Below, piece after piece: positions 17,143 through 25,406 of a DNA stretch of 48,254 bases. The stretch is taken from contig CANQCG010000010.1 in NCBI GenBank assembly GCA_947589645.1, forward strand, positions 1 through 48,254. Direction: 5' to 3'. A program made the translations under genes and the position numbers. The first letter of the stretch is position 1, and each line of letters starts with the position of its first letter. The DNA is from an uncultured Clostridia bacterium. Its GTDB lineage: Bacteria; Bacillota; Clostridia; TANB77; CAG-508. The notes under the pieces were generated by a model. That model was given only the letters and a program-made list of their open reading frames with translations, had not been told where the DNA came from and ran no database searches.

Positions 17143-17931
17143 TTAATTTTCTTTCTTTTGTAGCTCTATATTTTTTAGATAATTTGCTTTTTTTATTTTT
17201 TGCTCTTTTTTGAAATTATGGCTTTCTTTTATTTCTGCAAATTTTCTCTTTATTGGGTTTTTTATATGTTTTACACTTAAGAATTTTCTTGAGCCAAAAT
17301 TACCCCAACTGTAAGAAAACCAATGAATTGCATATGTATTTTCTGTTATTAATGATTGTTTAAAAGGCTTTCCTCCACCTGAATCATATGGTGAAAAATA
17401 GTCTTTTGGCAATATTTTTATTTTGTCTTGCTCTTCTTTTGACATCTTGTTATATATCTCTGTCATAATTACAGGAATTATATAAAGTGGTGAACTCATT
17501 ATTTCGTTATTATAAAAATCATATACTTTTTTTATAAATGGATTGTTTTTTTCGGCTCCTATTAGACCTGTTCCTATTTGCTTATTTTCTTTTTCGATTG
17601 TACATTCTTCATAGCCTAATAATAAATTATTATTTAATAAATCGTCTAATGGCTTTATAGCTTGTACATCTGTATCTATATATATGCCACCTTGTTCGTA
17701 TAAAATTTTTATTCTTAAGTAATCTGCCATGAATGCATATAAATTACGTTTTTTACATTCTGCAAAATACCTACACTCCTGCGATATTTTGTCTAAATCT
17801 AGATTTTTTTCGTTCCATTCAATAAATTCATAGTCTGGCATCTTGTCTTTCCATGTAAGTAAGCAAATTTCTGTTAATTTATCTTTTGGCCTTCCTCCAA
17901 GCCATATGTAATGCACTTTTTTAGGTATCAT
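17143..17931 (-). CDS. GT32-like glycosyltransferase (DXD sugar-binding type)
   Basis: 262 residues, no membrane segment. IPKKVHYIWLGG at the N-terminus, MADYLRIKILYEQGG and YIDTDVQ (the DxD motif, about residue 95) are diagnostic of the Gly_transf_sug / GT32-like family found in capsule and polysaccharide loci. It probably adds a hexose to a surface polysaccharide. The ribosome binding site AAGGAGAAG supports the ATG at 17931. The C-terminal 40 residues are Lys-rich. It lies between a GT2 gene and the GH3 gene on the same strand. Confidence 0.83.
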   Translation of the reverse strand: MIPKKVHYIWLGGRPKDKLTEICLLTWKDKMPDYEFIEWNEKNLDLDKISQECRYFAECKKRNLYAFMADYLRIKILYEQGGIYIDTDVQAIKPLDDLLNNNLLLGYEECTIEKENKQIGTGLIGAEKNNPFIKKVYDFYNNEIMSSPLYIIPVIMTEIYNKMSKEEQDKIKILPKDYFSPYDSGGGKPFKQSLITENTYAIHWFSYSWGNFGSRKFLSVKHIKNPIKRKFAEIKESHNFKKEQKIKKANYLKNIELQKKEN

Positions 17932-18006
17932 ATACTTCTTCTCCTTCTATAGCATGCAATTTTGATATTTTTTGCTATACTTTAACTTAAACGCTCTTGC
18001 TTTTTG

Positions 18007-19089
18007 CTATTTGTTTTTAAATTCAATATCATACTTTGACATTTGCTCGTAATTTTCTAATGTTGGAAATGACATTCTTTTTCTTATATTTTCTGGAACG
18101 CCCTTTCTATATTCTTTTAGCTTGTTCATCTCTATTATGGCATTATCATAATCTTTGCTTTTTATAAAAGTCATTAATTTTTTTAATGTATCATGTACTA
18201 TGTCTATTTTTAGTTCTTTACTTAAATTAAAATACCATTCAAAATCTTTTAAACATTCTATTTTTTCACTGTCGGTTAATTCTTCTGTATCGATTAACTG
18301 GCATACAACATAAGCGTTTTTCTTAGCATATACATATCTATAATAATTAATTTCATTATTAGCTCTAAAGCTTTCATAAATTACTTTATAAGCATTGTTT
18401 ATACCTTTAAAATATTCTAAAGAACATTTTTTAGAAGTTGAATTTGGTACATTTCTGTATAAATACATTACTTTAGATGTATAGTAACCATCTTTTGCTT
18501 TTATATAACATAATGAAGTAAAGTAATCATCCTCTGAAGGCTTTAGTATTTTGAAAATTACGCCTTTTTCTTTTAAAAATTTGGTATTATATATTTTATT
18601 CCAAACTGTTGAATTCATTACAAAAAAAGATTTTTTATAGTCGTGTATGTCTAGCTTAAATTCTTGGTATTTATCTATATCAAAAGCTGGATTTGGCCAT
18701 TTTTTTCCATCCTCATCTATCATTTGGTAGTTTCCTATTACATAGTCTGTTTTACTTTTTTCTATAGCATTATACATATTTTCGCAAGAATCACTTTCGA
18801 ATAAATCGTCTGCATCTAAAAACATTATATATTTACCTTTTGCTATGCTTATTCCTGCATTTCTAGCATCAGCTTGTCCACCATTTTGTTTATGAATTAC
18901 TATTATTCTTTCGTCTTTTTTTGCATATTCATCACATATTTTTGCTGAATTATCTTTTGAACCATCATCTACTAAAATTATTTGTATCTGCTTAAGTGTT
19001 TGTTTTAATAAAGATTCTATTGCTTCTGTAATATATTTTTCTGCATTGTATACTGGCACTATTACAGATACTTTTATGTTTTTTTCCAT
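18007..19089 (-). CDS. Family 2 glycosyltransferase (capsule/exopolysaccharide type)
   Basis: 360-residue GT-A glycosyltransferase. VSVIVPVYNAEKYI begins the domain, LVDDGSKDNS (about 39-48) binds the nucleotide, NGGQADARNAGI and FLDADDLFE (DxD near residue 94) complete the core. The C-terminal 150 residues are helical and resemble EpsH/CpsI-type enzymes. It probably extends a lipid-linked glycan at the inner face of the membrane. ATG follows AAAGGAG. Only 12 bp separate it from the upstream TagO-rubredoxin gene. Confidence 0.85.
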   Translation of the reverse strand: MEKNIKVSVIVPVYNAEKYITEAIESLLKQTLKQIQIILVDDGSKDNSAKICDEYAKKDERIIVIHKQNGGQADARNAGISIAKGKYIMFLDADDLFESDSCENMYNAIEKSKTDYVIGNYQMIDEDGKKWPNPAFDIDKYQEFKLDIHDYKKSFFVMNSTVWNKIYNTKFLKEKGVIFKILKPSEDDYFTSLCYIKAKDGYYTSKVMYLYRNVPNSTSKKCSLEYFKGINNAYKVIYESFRANNEINYYRYVYAKKNAYVVCQLIDTEELTDSEKIECLKDFEWYFNLSKELKIDIVHDTLKKLMTFIKSKDYDNAIIEMNKLKEYRKGVPENIRKRMSFPTLENYEQMSKYDIEFKNK

Positions 19090-19101
19090 TTTATTTCTCC
19101 T

Positions 19102-20343
19102 TTATTGTCCATTAATTTCGAACATGTCTTTTCTTTCTCCACAAACAGGGCATACCCAATCATCTGGTAAGTCTTTAAATGCTGTGCCTGGTTTTATTCC
19201 TACTCTTTCGTTTCCTACTTTTGGATTATATATATACTTACATACTATACATTCGTATTTTAAGTCATCATCAAATCTGGTTTTAAATAAATTTTTGTAG
19301 CCTATTGCAACTGCTGCAATTACCATTAATAAGAATGATAATGCTTTTAAAATTCCACTTTCGAATAGTATTACTGCAAACATTCCAAATGCAGCACTTA
19401 TTCCATATAGTATTAATACCGCCTGCTTTTGACTGAAGCCTTTTGCTACTAATTTATGATGTAAATGTCCTTTGTCTGCTTTAAATACAGCTTTGATAGA
19501 TTTGCCTTTTATTAGTCTTCTTGTTATTGCAAACATTACATCAAATATTGGAAGCCCTAATACTATTACTGGTAATATAATTACTGCAATTGTATATGTT
19601 TTTGCTATGCCTAGTATTGATATTACTGCAAGCATAAAGCCTAAAAAGTTAGAGCCTGTGTCTCCTATAAAGGTTTTAGCAGGTGCAAAATTAAATGGTA
19701 AAAAGCCTACCAATGCTCCTATTAATGCAGTTATTAATATTATTGCTATTAATGGTGATTCGTTTAAGCAAAATATTATTAGTAATGATATGCATGATAT
19801 AAGTGTTATTCCTGAAGATAAACCATCTAACCCATCTATTAAATTTATTGCATTTATTATTCCTACTATCCATACAATTGTTATTAATGTTGAAAATGCA
19901 TCACTTAGCCCTATTTGGTATAAAAATGGTATTGTTATTTGATCAATTTTTATACCAAATGCTACTACTATTGATGCGGCTATTATTTGCCCTATTAATT
20001 GATATATTGGTTTTAATGTTTTTACATCATCTATTATTCCAACAATACTTATAGCAATAATTCCTAAAAATAGACCTATTAGCTTAAAGCCATATTGCTC
20101 TGGCGTAAATAAATCTATTGTGCCTTCAATACTCATTACTATTAATAGGTATATTATTGATACTAAAAAACCTGTTATTACTGCAGGTCCACCAAATTTG
20201 GGCATCTCCCTTGTGTGCATTCTTCGCTTATCTTTTGGTACATCTACTGCTCCAATTTTTTCCGCAATTCTTATTGTGTATGGAGTTAACATCATTGATA
20301 TTATAAAAGCTATTAAAAAAGCTATAGCTATGTTTCCCCACAT
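19102..20343 (-). CDS. tagO: TagO/WecA-like undecaprenyl-phosphate GlcNAc-1-phosphate transferase with C-terminal rubredoxin domain
   Basis: Membrane enzyme that starts wall teichoic acid or capsule synthesis by moving a sugar-1-phosphate to undecaprenyl phosphate. About ten membrane helices carry the family motifs [32 protein letters not shown] and KGHLHHKL. The first about 350 residues are a complete enzyme. The last about 55 residues form an additional soluble module, [12 protein letters not shown] ... [10 protein letters not shown], with the two CxxC knuckles and spacing of a rubredoxin. The fusion is in one continuous frame. It lies downstream of rpiB (21 bp) and upstream of glycosyltransferases, as expected for an initiating enzyme. 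Confidence 0.92.
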   Translation of the reverse strand: MWGNIAIAFLIAFIISMMLTPYTIRIAEKIGAVDVPKDKRRMHTREMPKFGGPAVITGFLVSIIYLLIVMSIEGTIDLFTPEQYGFKLIGLFLGIIAISIVGIIDDVKTLKPIYQLIGQIIAASIVVAFGIKIDQITIPFLYQIGLSDAFSTLITIVWIVGIINAINLIDGLDGLSSGITLISCISLLIIFCLNESPLIAIILITALIGALVGFLPFNFAPAKTFIGDTGSNFLGFMLAVISILGIAKTYTIAVIILPVIVLGLPIFDVMFAITRRLIKGKSIKAVFKADKGHLHHKLVAKGFSQKQAVLILYGISAAFGMFAVILFESGILKALSFLLMVIAAVAIGYKNLFKTRFDDDLKYECIVCKYIYNPKVGNERVGIKPGTAFKDLPDDWVCPVCGERKDMFEINGQ

Positions 20344-20364
20344 ATATGAATACCTCCGTGAGTT

Positions 20365-20811
20365 TTATTTCATATTTTCGTTTTCTATTCTGTCAATCAT
20401 ATCTAGTCTTTCTTGGTATCTGCCACCTTTAAATTCTGTGCCTAACCAATTTCTTATTATGCATATTGCTTCATTTACTGTTAGGTAATCTCCTCCTAAT
20501 GTTATTACATTTATGTCATCATCACCTTTTGCAAATTTGGCTGATTCTGCATTATATATGCTTGCTGCTCTTATTCCTCTAAATTTGTTTGCTACTACTG
20601 TCATTCCATACCCAGATCTGCAAAGTAGTATTCCTTTATCACATTCTTTGCTTTGAACTTTTTTTGCTACTTTTTCTGCAAATATTGGATAATCGGTTCT
20701 TTCTTCTGTAAAAGTTCCTAAATCTATATATTTAATTTGCTTTTCGCCTAAGTATCTTTTTACTTCTTCTTTTAGTTTATAACCCCCATGGTCTGCACCA
20801 AGTGCTATCAT
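20365..20811 (-). CDS. rpiB: Ribose-5-phosphate isomerase B family (RpiB/LacAB)
   Basis: Interconverts ribose-5-phosphate and ribulose-5-phosphate in the pentose phosphate pathway. The family start MIALGADHGGYKLK and ANKFRGIRAA are clear; 148 residues is standard. The active-site loop reads LLCRSGYGM instead of the usual CGTG/CGSG(I)GM. Cys64 is retained but the next Gly is Arg, so substrate preference could differ. A longer frame opens at 20853, but the ATG at 20811 has AGAGGT upstream and starts at the conserved N-terminus. First gene of the run that continues into tagO. Confidence 0.88.
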   Translation of the reverse strand: MIALGADHGGYKLKEEVKRYLGEKQIKYIDLGTFTEERTDYPIFAEKVAKKVQSKECDKGILLCRSGYGMTVVANKFRGIRAASIYNAESAKFAKGDDDINVITLGGDYLTVNEAICIIRNWLGTEFKGGRYQERLDMIDRIENENMK

Positions 20812-20843
20812 ATATTTTACCTCTTTTCTTTTTTGTTTTTTAT

Positions 20844-20872
20844 AATATATCACAATATCTAGTTTTATGCAA
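20844..20872 (-). promoter_or_regulatory. Sigma-A-type promoter of the rpiB-tagO-glycan run
   Basis: On the minus strand TTGCAT (20867-20872), 17-base spacer, TATATT (20844-20849). Confidence 0.6.
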
Positions 20873-20914
20873 CATTTTGTGGCAATTTGATTACTAGCAA
20901 TTTATCTATTTTAA

Positions 20915-20954
20915 AGCAAAAAAAATAGTTGTAATAAATAATTATTACAACTAT
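20915..20954 (-). terminator. Intrinsic terminator after the GT4 gene
   Basis: ATAGTTGTAATAA (20925-20937) pairs perfectly over 13 bp with 20942-20954 around a 4-base loop. On the minus strand the stem is followed by a run of eight T's. Confidence 0.88.
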
Positions 20955-20983
20955 GTCAAAATAGCTTTTACTAAATCTATTTT

Positions 20984-22138
20984 TTACTTGATTTCATATT
21001 GTGAAATTTGCCTATAATATTGCTCTAATCTTATTACACTTTTGTCCCAATTGAAATTTTTTGAATCTTTTTTTGCATTATCTGCAAGATATTTCATATA
21101 TTTTCTATCTTGAATTAATATTTCTATTTTATTTACAATGTCTTGAATATCGTTTTTATTAATTATTAACCCATTTTCTTTATCTGTTACGAAATCAGAA
21201 ATGCCTCCATTGTCGGTTGTAATAATTGCTGCTCCGCATGTCATGGCTTCTAATACAGGAAGTCCAAATGATTCATAATCAGATGCACAAACATAAATGT
21301 CTGTATTTCTTAAAATATCTCCTATTAACTTCTGTTTAGGATTAATTATTGCTTTTATATCTTTATATTTTTTTGGCTCTGTCTGTGTAATCCAATTAAA
21401 TTCTATGTTTTTATGTTTTTGCTTTATTATTTTTACCGCTTCAATTATATTACCTATACGTTTAAAAGAAAATTCTTCTGACCCTATTGTTGTAATATTT
21501 ATTACTCTTTTGCTTTTTTTACTCTCATCTGCATAAAAAATAGATTCGTCTATGGCATTAGCCACCACAAAAGCTTCTTTTCCGTATTGCTCCTTTATTA
21601 TTTTTTGGGTATCATTTGAAACAGTATATATAAATTCCACTTCACTAATACGCTGTTTTACAATTTTTCTTTTAGTGGCTTCTAAATTATCTATATCAAA
21701 AATATGTGATCCACCTTGTTCAAAATATACTACTGGTGCACAATTTGCTTTAATTGCACTATATATATTTTTCCAGCTAGTTGTAACTATTAAATCACAT
21801 TTGGGAATATTATTTTCCATTTTTTGATTAACATTTAATTGAATAAATTTTATATTTTTATTTAACCCAAACCAAGTTGGCTTTTTATCATATGTGATTA
21901 TTGTAATTTCGTGTCCGCGCATTGATAATCTATTAGCATATTCTAAAATTATCTTACTGCCTCCACAAATCTTTGTCCAAACCATTAAATATACAATGGA
22001 AAGCTTTTGCTTTTCCATTGCGTTTTTAAAAAATTTTTGTTTTGGTAGTTTTTCTTTTCTTTGTAGTTCTATGTTTTCTATTTCTTCCATAGTCATTTTA
22101 TTATCAGTTTGTTTATGACTTAATACATTTATATTCAT
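20984..22138 (-). CDS. Family 4 (GT-B) glycosyltransferase
   Basis: 384 residues. The C-terminal half holds the GT4 signature ESFGLPVLEAMTCGAAI (EX7E motif) and TTDNGGISDFV. The N-terminal Rossmann half has KICGGSKIILEYANRLSMRGHE for acceptor binding, after a polar extension of about 40 residues that is not part of the usual domain. It likely adds a sugar to a surface polysaccharide or lipid using a nucleotide-sugar donor. ATG at 22138 is preceded by AAGGA. It ends at a strong terminator and lies 21 bp downstream of the GpgS-like gene, so the two form a unit from the promoter at 22843-22871. Confidence 0.82.
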   Translation of the reverse strand: MNINVLSHKQTDNKMTMEEIENIELQRKEKLPKQKFFKNAMEKQKLSIVYLMVWTKICGGSKIILEYANRLSMRGHEITIITYDKKPTWFGLNKNIKFIQLNVNQKMENNIPKCDLIVTTSWKNIYSAIKANCAPVVYFEQGGSHIFDIDNLEATKRKIVKQRISEVEFIYTVSNDTQKIIKEQYGKEAFVVANAIDESIFYADESKKSKRVINITTIGSEEFSFKRIGNIIEAVKIIKQKHKNIEFNWITQTEPKKYKDIKAIINPKQKLIGDILRNTDIYVCASDYESFGLPVLEAMTCGAAIITTDNGGISDFVTDKENGLIINKNDIQDIVNKIEILIQDRKYMKYLADNAKKDSKNFNWDKSVIRLEQYYRQISQYEIK

Positions 22139-22159
22139 TTTTTAGTCCTTGTAATAATT

Positions 22160-22810
22160 TTATATTAATTTTGCCTTCTTCAAAATAGTGCTTGCTACCT
22201 CTTTGGCCATTTGGGAAAGAGATTGCCAAGTTTGTGAATCATTATCTATTTTTCCAATATTGACTTCTTCTATTACTATGTTGTTATTTATCATATCTAA
22301 TAAAATACCAATATCTACTCCATAGTTTTTTTCAAATTCTATATTTTCAAGTGTTTCTCTTCTTGTAGCAATAATTCCACCTAAAGGTTGCTCAAATTTT
22401 TTAATGTTTGGAAAAAGAATTTCTAAAAGTGGTTTGGCTACTAATTCTGTTACTCTACCGCCTTCTCTTTCAAATGCAGCTTTTGTAAATTCGGCTTTTC
22501 CTTCTATAATTGGTGTTACCATTAAACTTATAATATCATCCTCATATATTTTTAAATCACCATCAATAAAAACTATTATGTCAGTAGTTGCATTTTTTAA
22601 GCCCATTTTCATTGCACAGCCTTTTCCTTTATCTTCGCAATATACTACTCTTACCTTTTTTTCTCTTGCCACCTCTTCTGTTCTATCAGTTGAGCAATTG
22701 TTTACTACTATAATCTCGGTTTTTATTTTACTACATTTTAATTTGTCTATAACTTGTCCAATTATTTTTTCTTCATTATGAGCTGGTATAATAACAGTTA
22801 CATCGTTCAT
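22160..22810 (-). CDS. GT2/GT81-like glycosyltransferase resembling glucosyl-3-phosphoglycerate synthase
   Basis: 216 residues. [28 protein letters not shown] and [10 protein letters not shown] are GT-A motifs. The later stretch [20 protein letters not shown] ... [12 protein letters not shown] and [11 protein letters not shown] closely follows glucosyl-3-phosphoglycerate synthase (GpgS) enzymes, which make the precursor of glucosylglycerate or of polymethylated polysaccharides. The GpgS reaction is an inference; a dolichyl-phosphate-glucose-like role is possible. The frame opens at 22843, but that codon lies on the -10 hexamer; the ATG at 22810 with AAAGGAG upstream is chosen. Confidence 0.75.
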   Translation of the reverse strand: MNDVTVIIPAHNEEKIIGQVIDKLKCSKIKTEIIVVNNCSTDRTEEVAREKKVRVVYCEDKGKGCAMKMGLKNATTDIIVFIDGDLKIYEDDIISLMVTPIIEGKAEFTKAAFEREGGRVTELVAKPLLEILFPNIKKFEQPLGGIIATRRETLENIEFEKNYGVDIGILLDMINNNIVIEEVNIGKIDNDSQTWQSLSQMAKEVASTILKKAKLI

Positions 22811-22842
22811 AATTTTCTCCTTTTTCAAGCTTATTCTCTTCA

Positions 22843-22871
22843 ATTATAGCAAGAACTATTATTTTTGTCAA
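22843..22871 (-). promoter_or_regulatory. Full-consensus promoter for the GpgS-like / GT4 unit
   Basis: On the minus strand TTGACA (22866-22871), 17-base spacer, TATAAT (22843-22848): a perfect sigma-A match, divergent from the rpsT promoter 16 bp away. Confidence 0.8.
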
Positions 22872-22887
22872 AAGTGTTTTTTTAGAC

Positions 22888-22916
22888 TTGCCAAATCTTT
22901 CTTTATGTGTTATAAT
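22888..22916 (+). promoter_or_regulatory. Promoter of rpsT
   Basis: TTGCCA (22888-22893), 17-base spacer, TATAAT (22911-22916). Confidence 0.78.
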
Positions 22917-22958
22917 GTTATGCGTTATAGTTTATTTTGCTTTAGAGGAGGTGCTATT

Positions 22959-23225
22959 ATGCCAAACATTAAATCAGCTAAAAAAAGAGTTGGAATTATT
23001 GAGAAGAAAACTTTAAGAAATAATATGATAAAATCAGGTTATAAATCTGCTGTTAAAAAGTTTGAACAAGCTGTTGAAGCTGGAAATTTAGAAGAAGCTA
23101 AAGTTCTATTTTCAGAAGCTACTAAAAAAATCGATCAAGCTTGCACAAAAGGTGTTATCGTTAAAAATACAGCTGCTAGAAAAAAATCTAATTTATCTAA
23201 AAAATTAAATGCTGCTATGGCATAA
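22959..23225 (+). CDS. rpsT: 30S ribosomal protein S20
   Basis: Small basic protein binding 16S rRNA in the 30S body. [21 protein letters not shown] at the start and the C-terminal [15 protein letters not shown] are typical; 88 residues is the normal size. The frame opens further upstream, but the ATG at 22959 has AGGAGGTG six bases before it. Single-gene transcript with its own promoter and terminator. Confidence 0.97.
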   Translation: MPNIKSAKKRVGIIEKKTLRNNMIKSGYKSAVKKFEQAVEAGNLEEAKVLFSEATKKIDQACTKGVIVKNTAARKKSNLSKKLNAAMA

Positions 23226-23226
23226 T

Positions 23227-23262
23227 AAAAAGGTGGGAATTTTTAATTCTCACCTTTTTGTT
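23227..23262 (+). terminator. Intrinsic terminator after rpsT (bidirectional)
   Basis: AAAAAGGTGGGAATT (23227-23241) pairs with 23245-23259 with one G-T wobble, leaving a T-rich tail on either strand. It also serves the convergent cyclophilin gene. Confidence 0.88.
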
Positions 23263-23315
23263 GTTACACATATAATGGTTTGCAAGTTGCAATTTCACTA
23301 ACTCAAACCTTTTAT

Positions 23316-24113
23316 TTATTGATTTTGCATTGCCCATGAATAATAGTCAAATGGTTCTAATGTTTCTGGTTTTCCATAATTTACTCCAAATGTATCAACT
23401 GTTACTGTTTTAATAATTATATCTTCTACTGGCGTTGCTTCTTCGTCTCCCTCTTCTTCTGTTGTTTGTACTTCTGCATTTTCTATTTTATGCACTACAT
23501 CTAAACCTTCTATTACTTTGCCAAAGCCTGCATATCTACCATCTAAATAACTTGTACGTTTTGTCATTATAAAAAATTGTGCTGATCCAGAATTATATGA
23601 TTCTTCTGCTAAAGATGAAGAATAACTGGTATAATCTGACCTAGCCATTGATATAACTCCTTCTTCATGTTTTAATAAATTGTTATATCCGTTTTCTATC
23701 ATTTCTCCTGGTATACAATATTTATCTTCTTTATTATTACCTTCTACTCCTATATCGGCTAAAGTTACTGATTTAGAGGTTTGTGATTTTGTGGTTTCTC
23801 CAGTTTCTTCATCAGTTTTTTCTGTTAACTCATAGCCACCACCTTGAATCATAAAGTCTTTTACTACTCTATGAAATGTGGTTCCATTATAAAATCCACT
23901 ATTAACAAGTGCAACAAAGTTTGCAACTGTGTTTGGTGCAACTTTTGGATATAATTCTATTTTTATTGTTCCATAATTTTCAACTTCCATGGTTACTATT
24001 GGATTTTTTATGTTTTCTGTTAGCTTTTGGTAATAACCATAACATATTCCTCCTATTAAAGCTATTACAAGTATTAATACAATTATGGTAAATACTGCTC
24101 CTACTTTTTTCAT
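23316..24113 (-). CDS. Membrane-anchored cyclophilin-type peptidyl-prolyl isomerase
   Basis: 265 residues. One N-terminal membrane helix (about 5-28) anchors a cyclophilin domain that catalyses prolyl cis-trans isomerisation, here probably on exported proteins. ELYPKVAPNTVANFVALV, the catalytic FHRVVKDFMIQGG (Arg near 80) and GSAQFFIMT are typical. An acidic loop with TDEETGETTKSQ and another near the end (EEEGDEEATP) are insertions relative to short cyclophilins. The frame opens at 24158; the ATG at 24113 is preferred because AGAGAGGA precedes it and the protein then begins with a normal KK-plus-hydrophobic anchor. Convergent with rpsT. Confidence 0.9.
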   Translation of the reverse strand: MKKVGAVFTIIVLILVIALIGGICYGYYQKLTENIKNPIVTMEVENYGTIKIELYPKVAPNTVANFVALVNSGFYNGTTFHRVVKDFMIQGGGYELTEKTDEETGETTKSQTSKSVTLADIGVEGNNKEDKYCIPGEMIENGYNNLLKHEEGVISMARSDYTSYSSSLAEESYNSGSAQFFIMTKRTSYLDGRYAGFGKVIEGLDVVHKIENAEVQTTEEEGDEEATPVEDIIIKTVTVDTFGVNYGKPETLEPFDYYSWAMQNQ

Positions 24114-24225
24114 TTTTTGTTTTCCTCTCTTTCTCGATTTGTTAATTTTCTGACACATTTTCGCTATTTATATATTTTGTGCATAAAACGCAATTATATT
24201 ATTTAATATTTTACACATAACACAA

Positions 24226-25308
24226 TTACATATTCATATTTTCAAATACATATTGTTCTTGCATTCTTTGCAAAGATTGTTTTATTGTTCTTGCTCTTAC
24301 CTCGCCTATTCCTTCTACATCATCTAAGTCTTCTATTTCAGCAGCTAAAATATGTTGGAAAGATTTAAAAGATTTTACAAGGTTTTCTACAATATTATTT
24401 GGCATACGTGGTATTTTATTAAGTATTCTGTAACCCTTTGGATATACAGCTACATCTTCGTATGCTTCTACAAATTCGTATTTTATTGCTTTAGCAATGT
24501 TTGCTAAATTTCTTAGTTCTTCTGGGCTTAATTTTGACAAGTCTTCTATGATGCTATTTTCAGTAATATGCTGTTTTGGTTTTAGTATAACATAGTCTTT
24601 TACTATTAGCTCTTCCTCGCTTTGCAAACCACCAATTAATTCTTGTAATTGCATGTTTACAAGCCTTCCATCTGCTCCAAGCTCATAAATATTACTTTGT
24701 ATTTCATCTACTATTCTTTTTACCATTTCAGCTCTTTGAATTACTGTTAATACATTGTCTAATGTTACTATGTCATTGAATTCGTATTCATTTAAAATGC
24801 TTAACTTTGTGTCAAATACTTTTTTATATTTTTCTAAAGTTTGCAATGCTTGGTTTGCTTTGTTTAAAACTGATTCTGTGTCTTCTAAAACATATCTAGA
24901 GTTTCCTTTAAATACTGTTATTATATTTCTTCTTTGCGAAATACTTATTACTAACTCCCCTGTTTGTTTGGCTGTTCTTTCTGCCGTTCTGTGTCTTGTT
25001 CCAGTTTCAACAGTTGGTATATCATGTGATGGAATAAGTTGCGCATTTGCAAATAATATCTTTTTAAAATCACCACTTAAAACTATTGCACCATCCATTT
25101 TGGCAAGCTCATATAATTTAGAAGATGTATATTCTTCGTTAATATTAAAACCACCATCTACAACTTGTTTTATTACTTCTTGATTGTCAGTTATTAATAA
25201 TAATGCTCCTGTTTTTGCTCTTAATATATTTTCAAGGCCATCTCTTATTTGGGTTCCTGGCGCAATCTTTTTTAAAACTTCTGTTATGTTTTCATCTCTA
25301 ACTTGCAT
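24226..25308 (-). CDS. disA: DNA-integrity scanning diadenylate cyclase DisA
   Basis: Makes the second messenger c-di-AMP and pauses at branched DNA, informing sporulation and repair. The diadenylate cyclase domain has MDGAIV (DGA at 72-74) and TGTRHRTAER (RHR at 105-107); the linker helices follow, and the C-terminal helix-hairpin-helix reads DLDDVEGIGEVRARTIKQ. 360 residues is the family length. A GTG at 25320 is in frame, but GAGGTGA lies just before the ATG at 25308, which is chosen. It lies directly downstream of radA, as in Bacillus, although the ctsR-mcsAB-clpC part of that operon is absent here. Confidence 0.96.
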   Translation of the reverse strand: MQVRDENITEVLKKIAPGTQIRDGLENILRAKTGALLLITDNQEVIKQVVDGGFNINEEYTSSKLYELAKMDGAIVLSGDFKKILFANAQLIPSHDIPTVETGTRHRTAERTAKQTGELVISISQRRNIITVFKGNSRYVLEDTESVLNKANQALQTLEKYKKVFDTKLSILNEYEFNDIVTLDNVLTVIQRAEMVKRIVDEIQSNIYELGADGRLVNMQLQELIGGLQSEEELIVKDYVILKPKQHITENSIIEDLSKLSPEELRNLANIAKAIKYEFVEAYEDVAVYPKGYRILNKIPRMPNNIVENLVKSFKSFQHILAAEIEDLDDVEGIGEVRARTIKQSLQRMQEQYVFENMNM

Positions 25309-25406
25309 ACTAAAGCTCACCTCTTATTTGTGTTGATATTTTGCTTACTTTGCTTATCTAAAAGTATACTATTTGCATTTGGCATTTGTTATTTGGTTTG
25401 CATTTA

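Noticed and set aside
19472-19942. Open frame on the plus strand opposite tagO
   Set aside because: Antisense to a clear membrane enzyme; Ile/Asn-rich product from reverse-complemented codons.
17143-22138. Shared NIELQ(K/R)KE motif at the end of the GT32-like protein and near the start of the GT4 protein
   Set aside because: Short, charged and low-complexity; a chance similarity in Lys/Glu-rich tails cannot be excluded.
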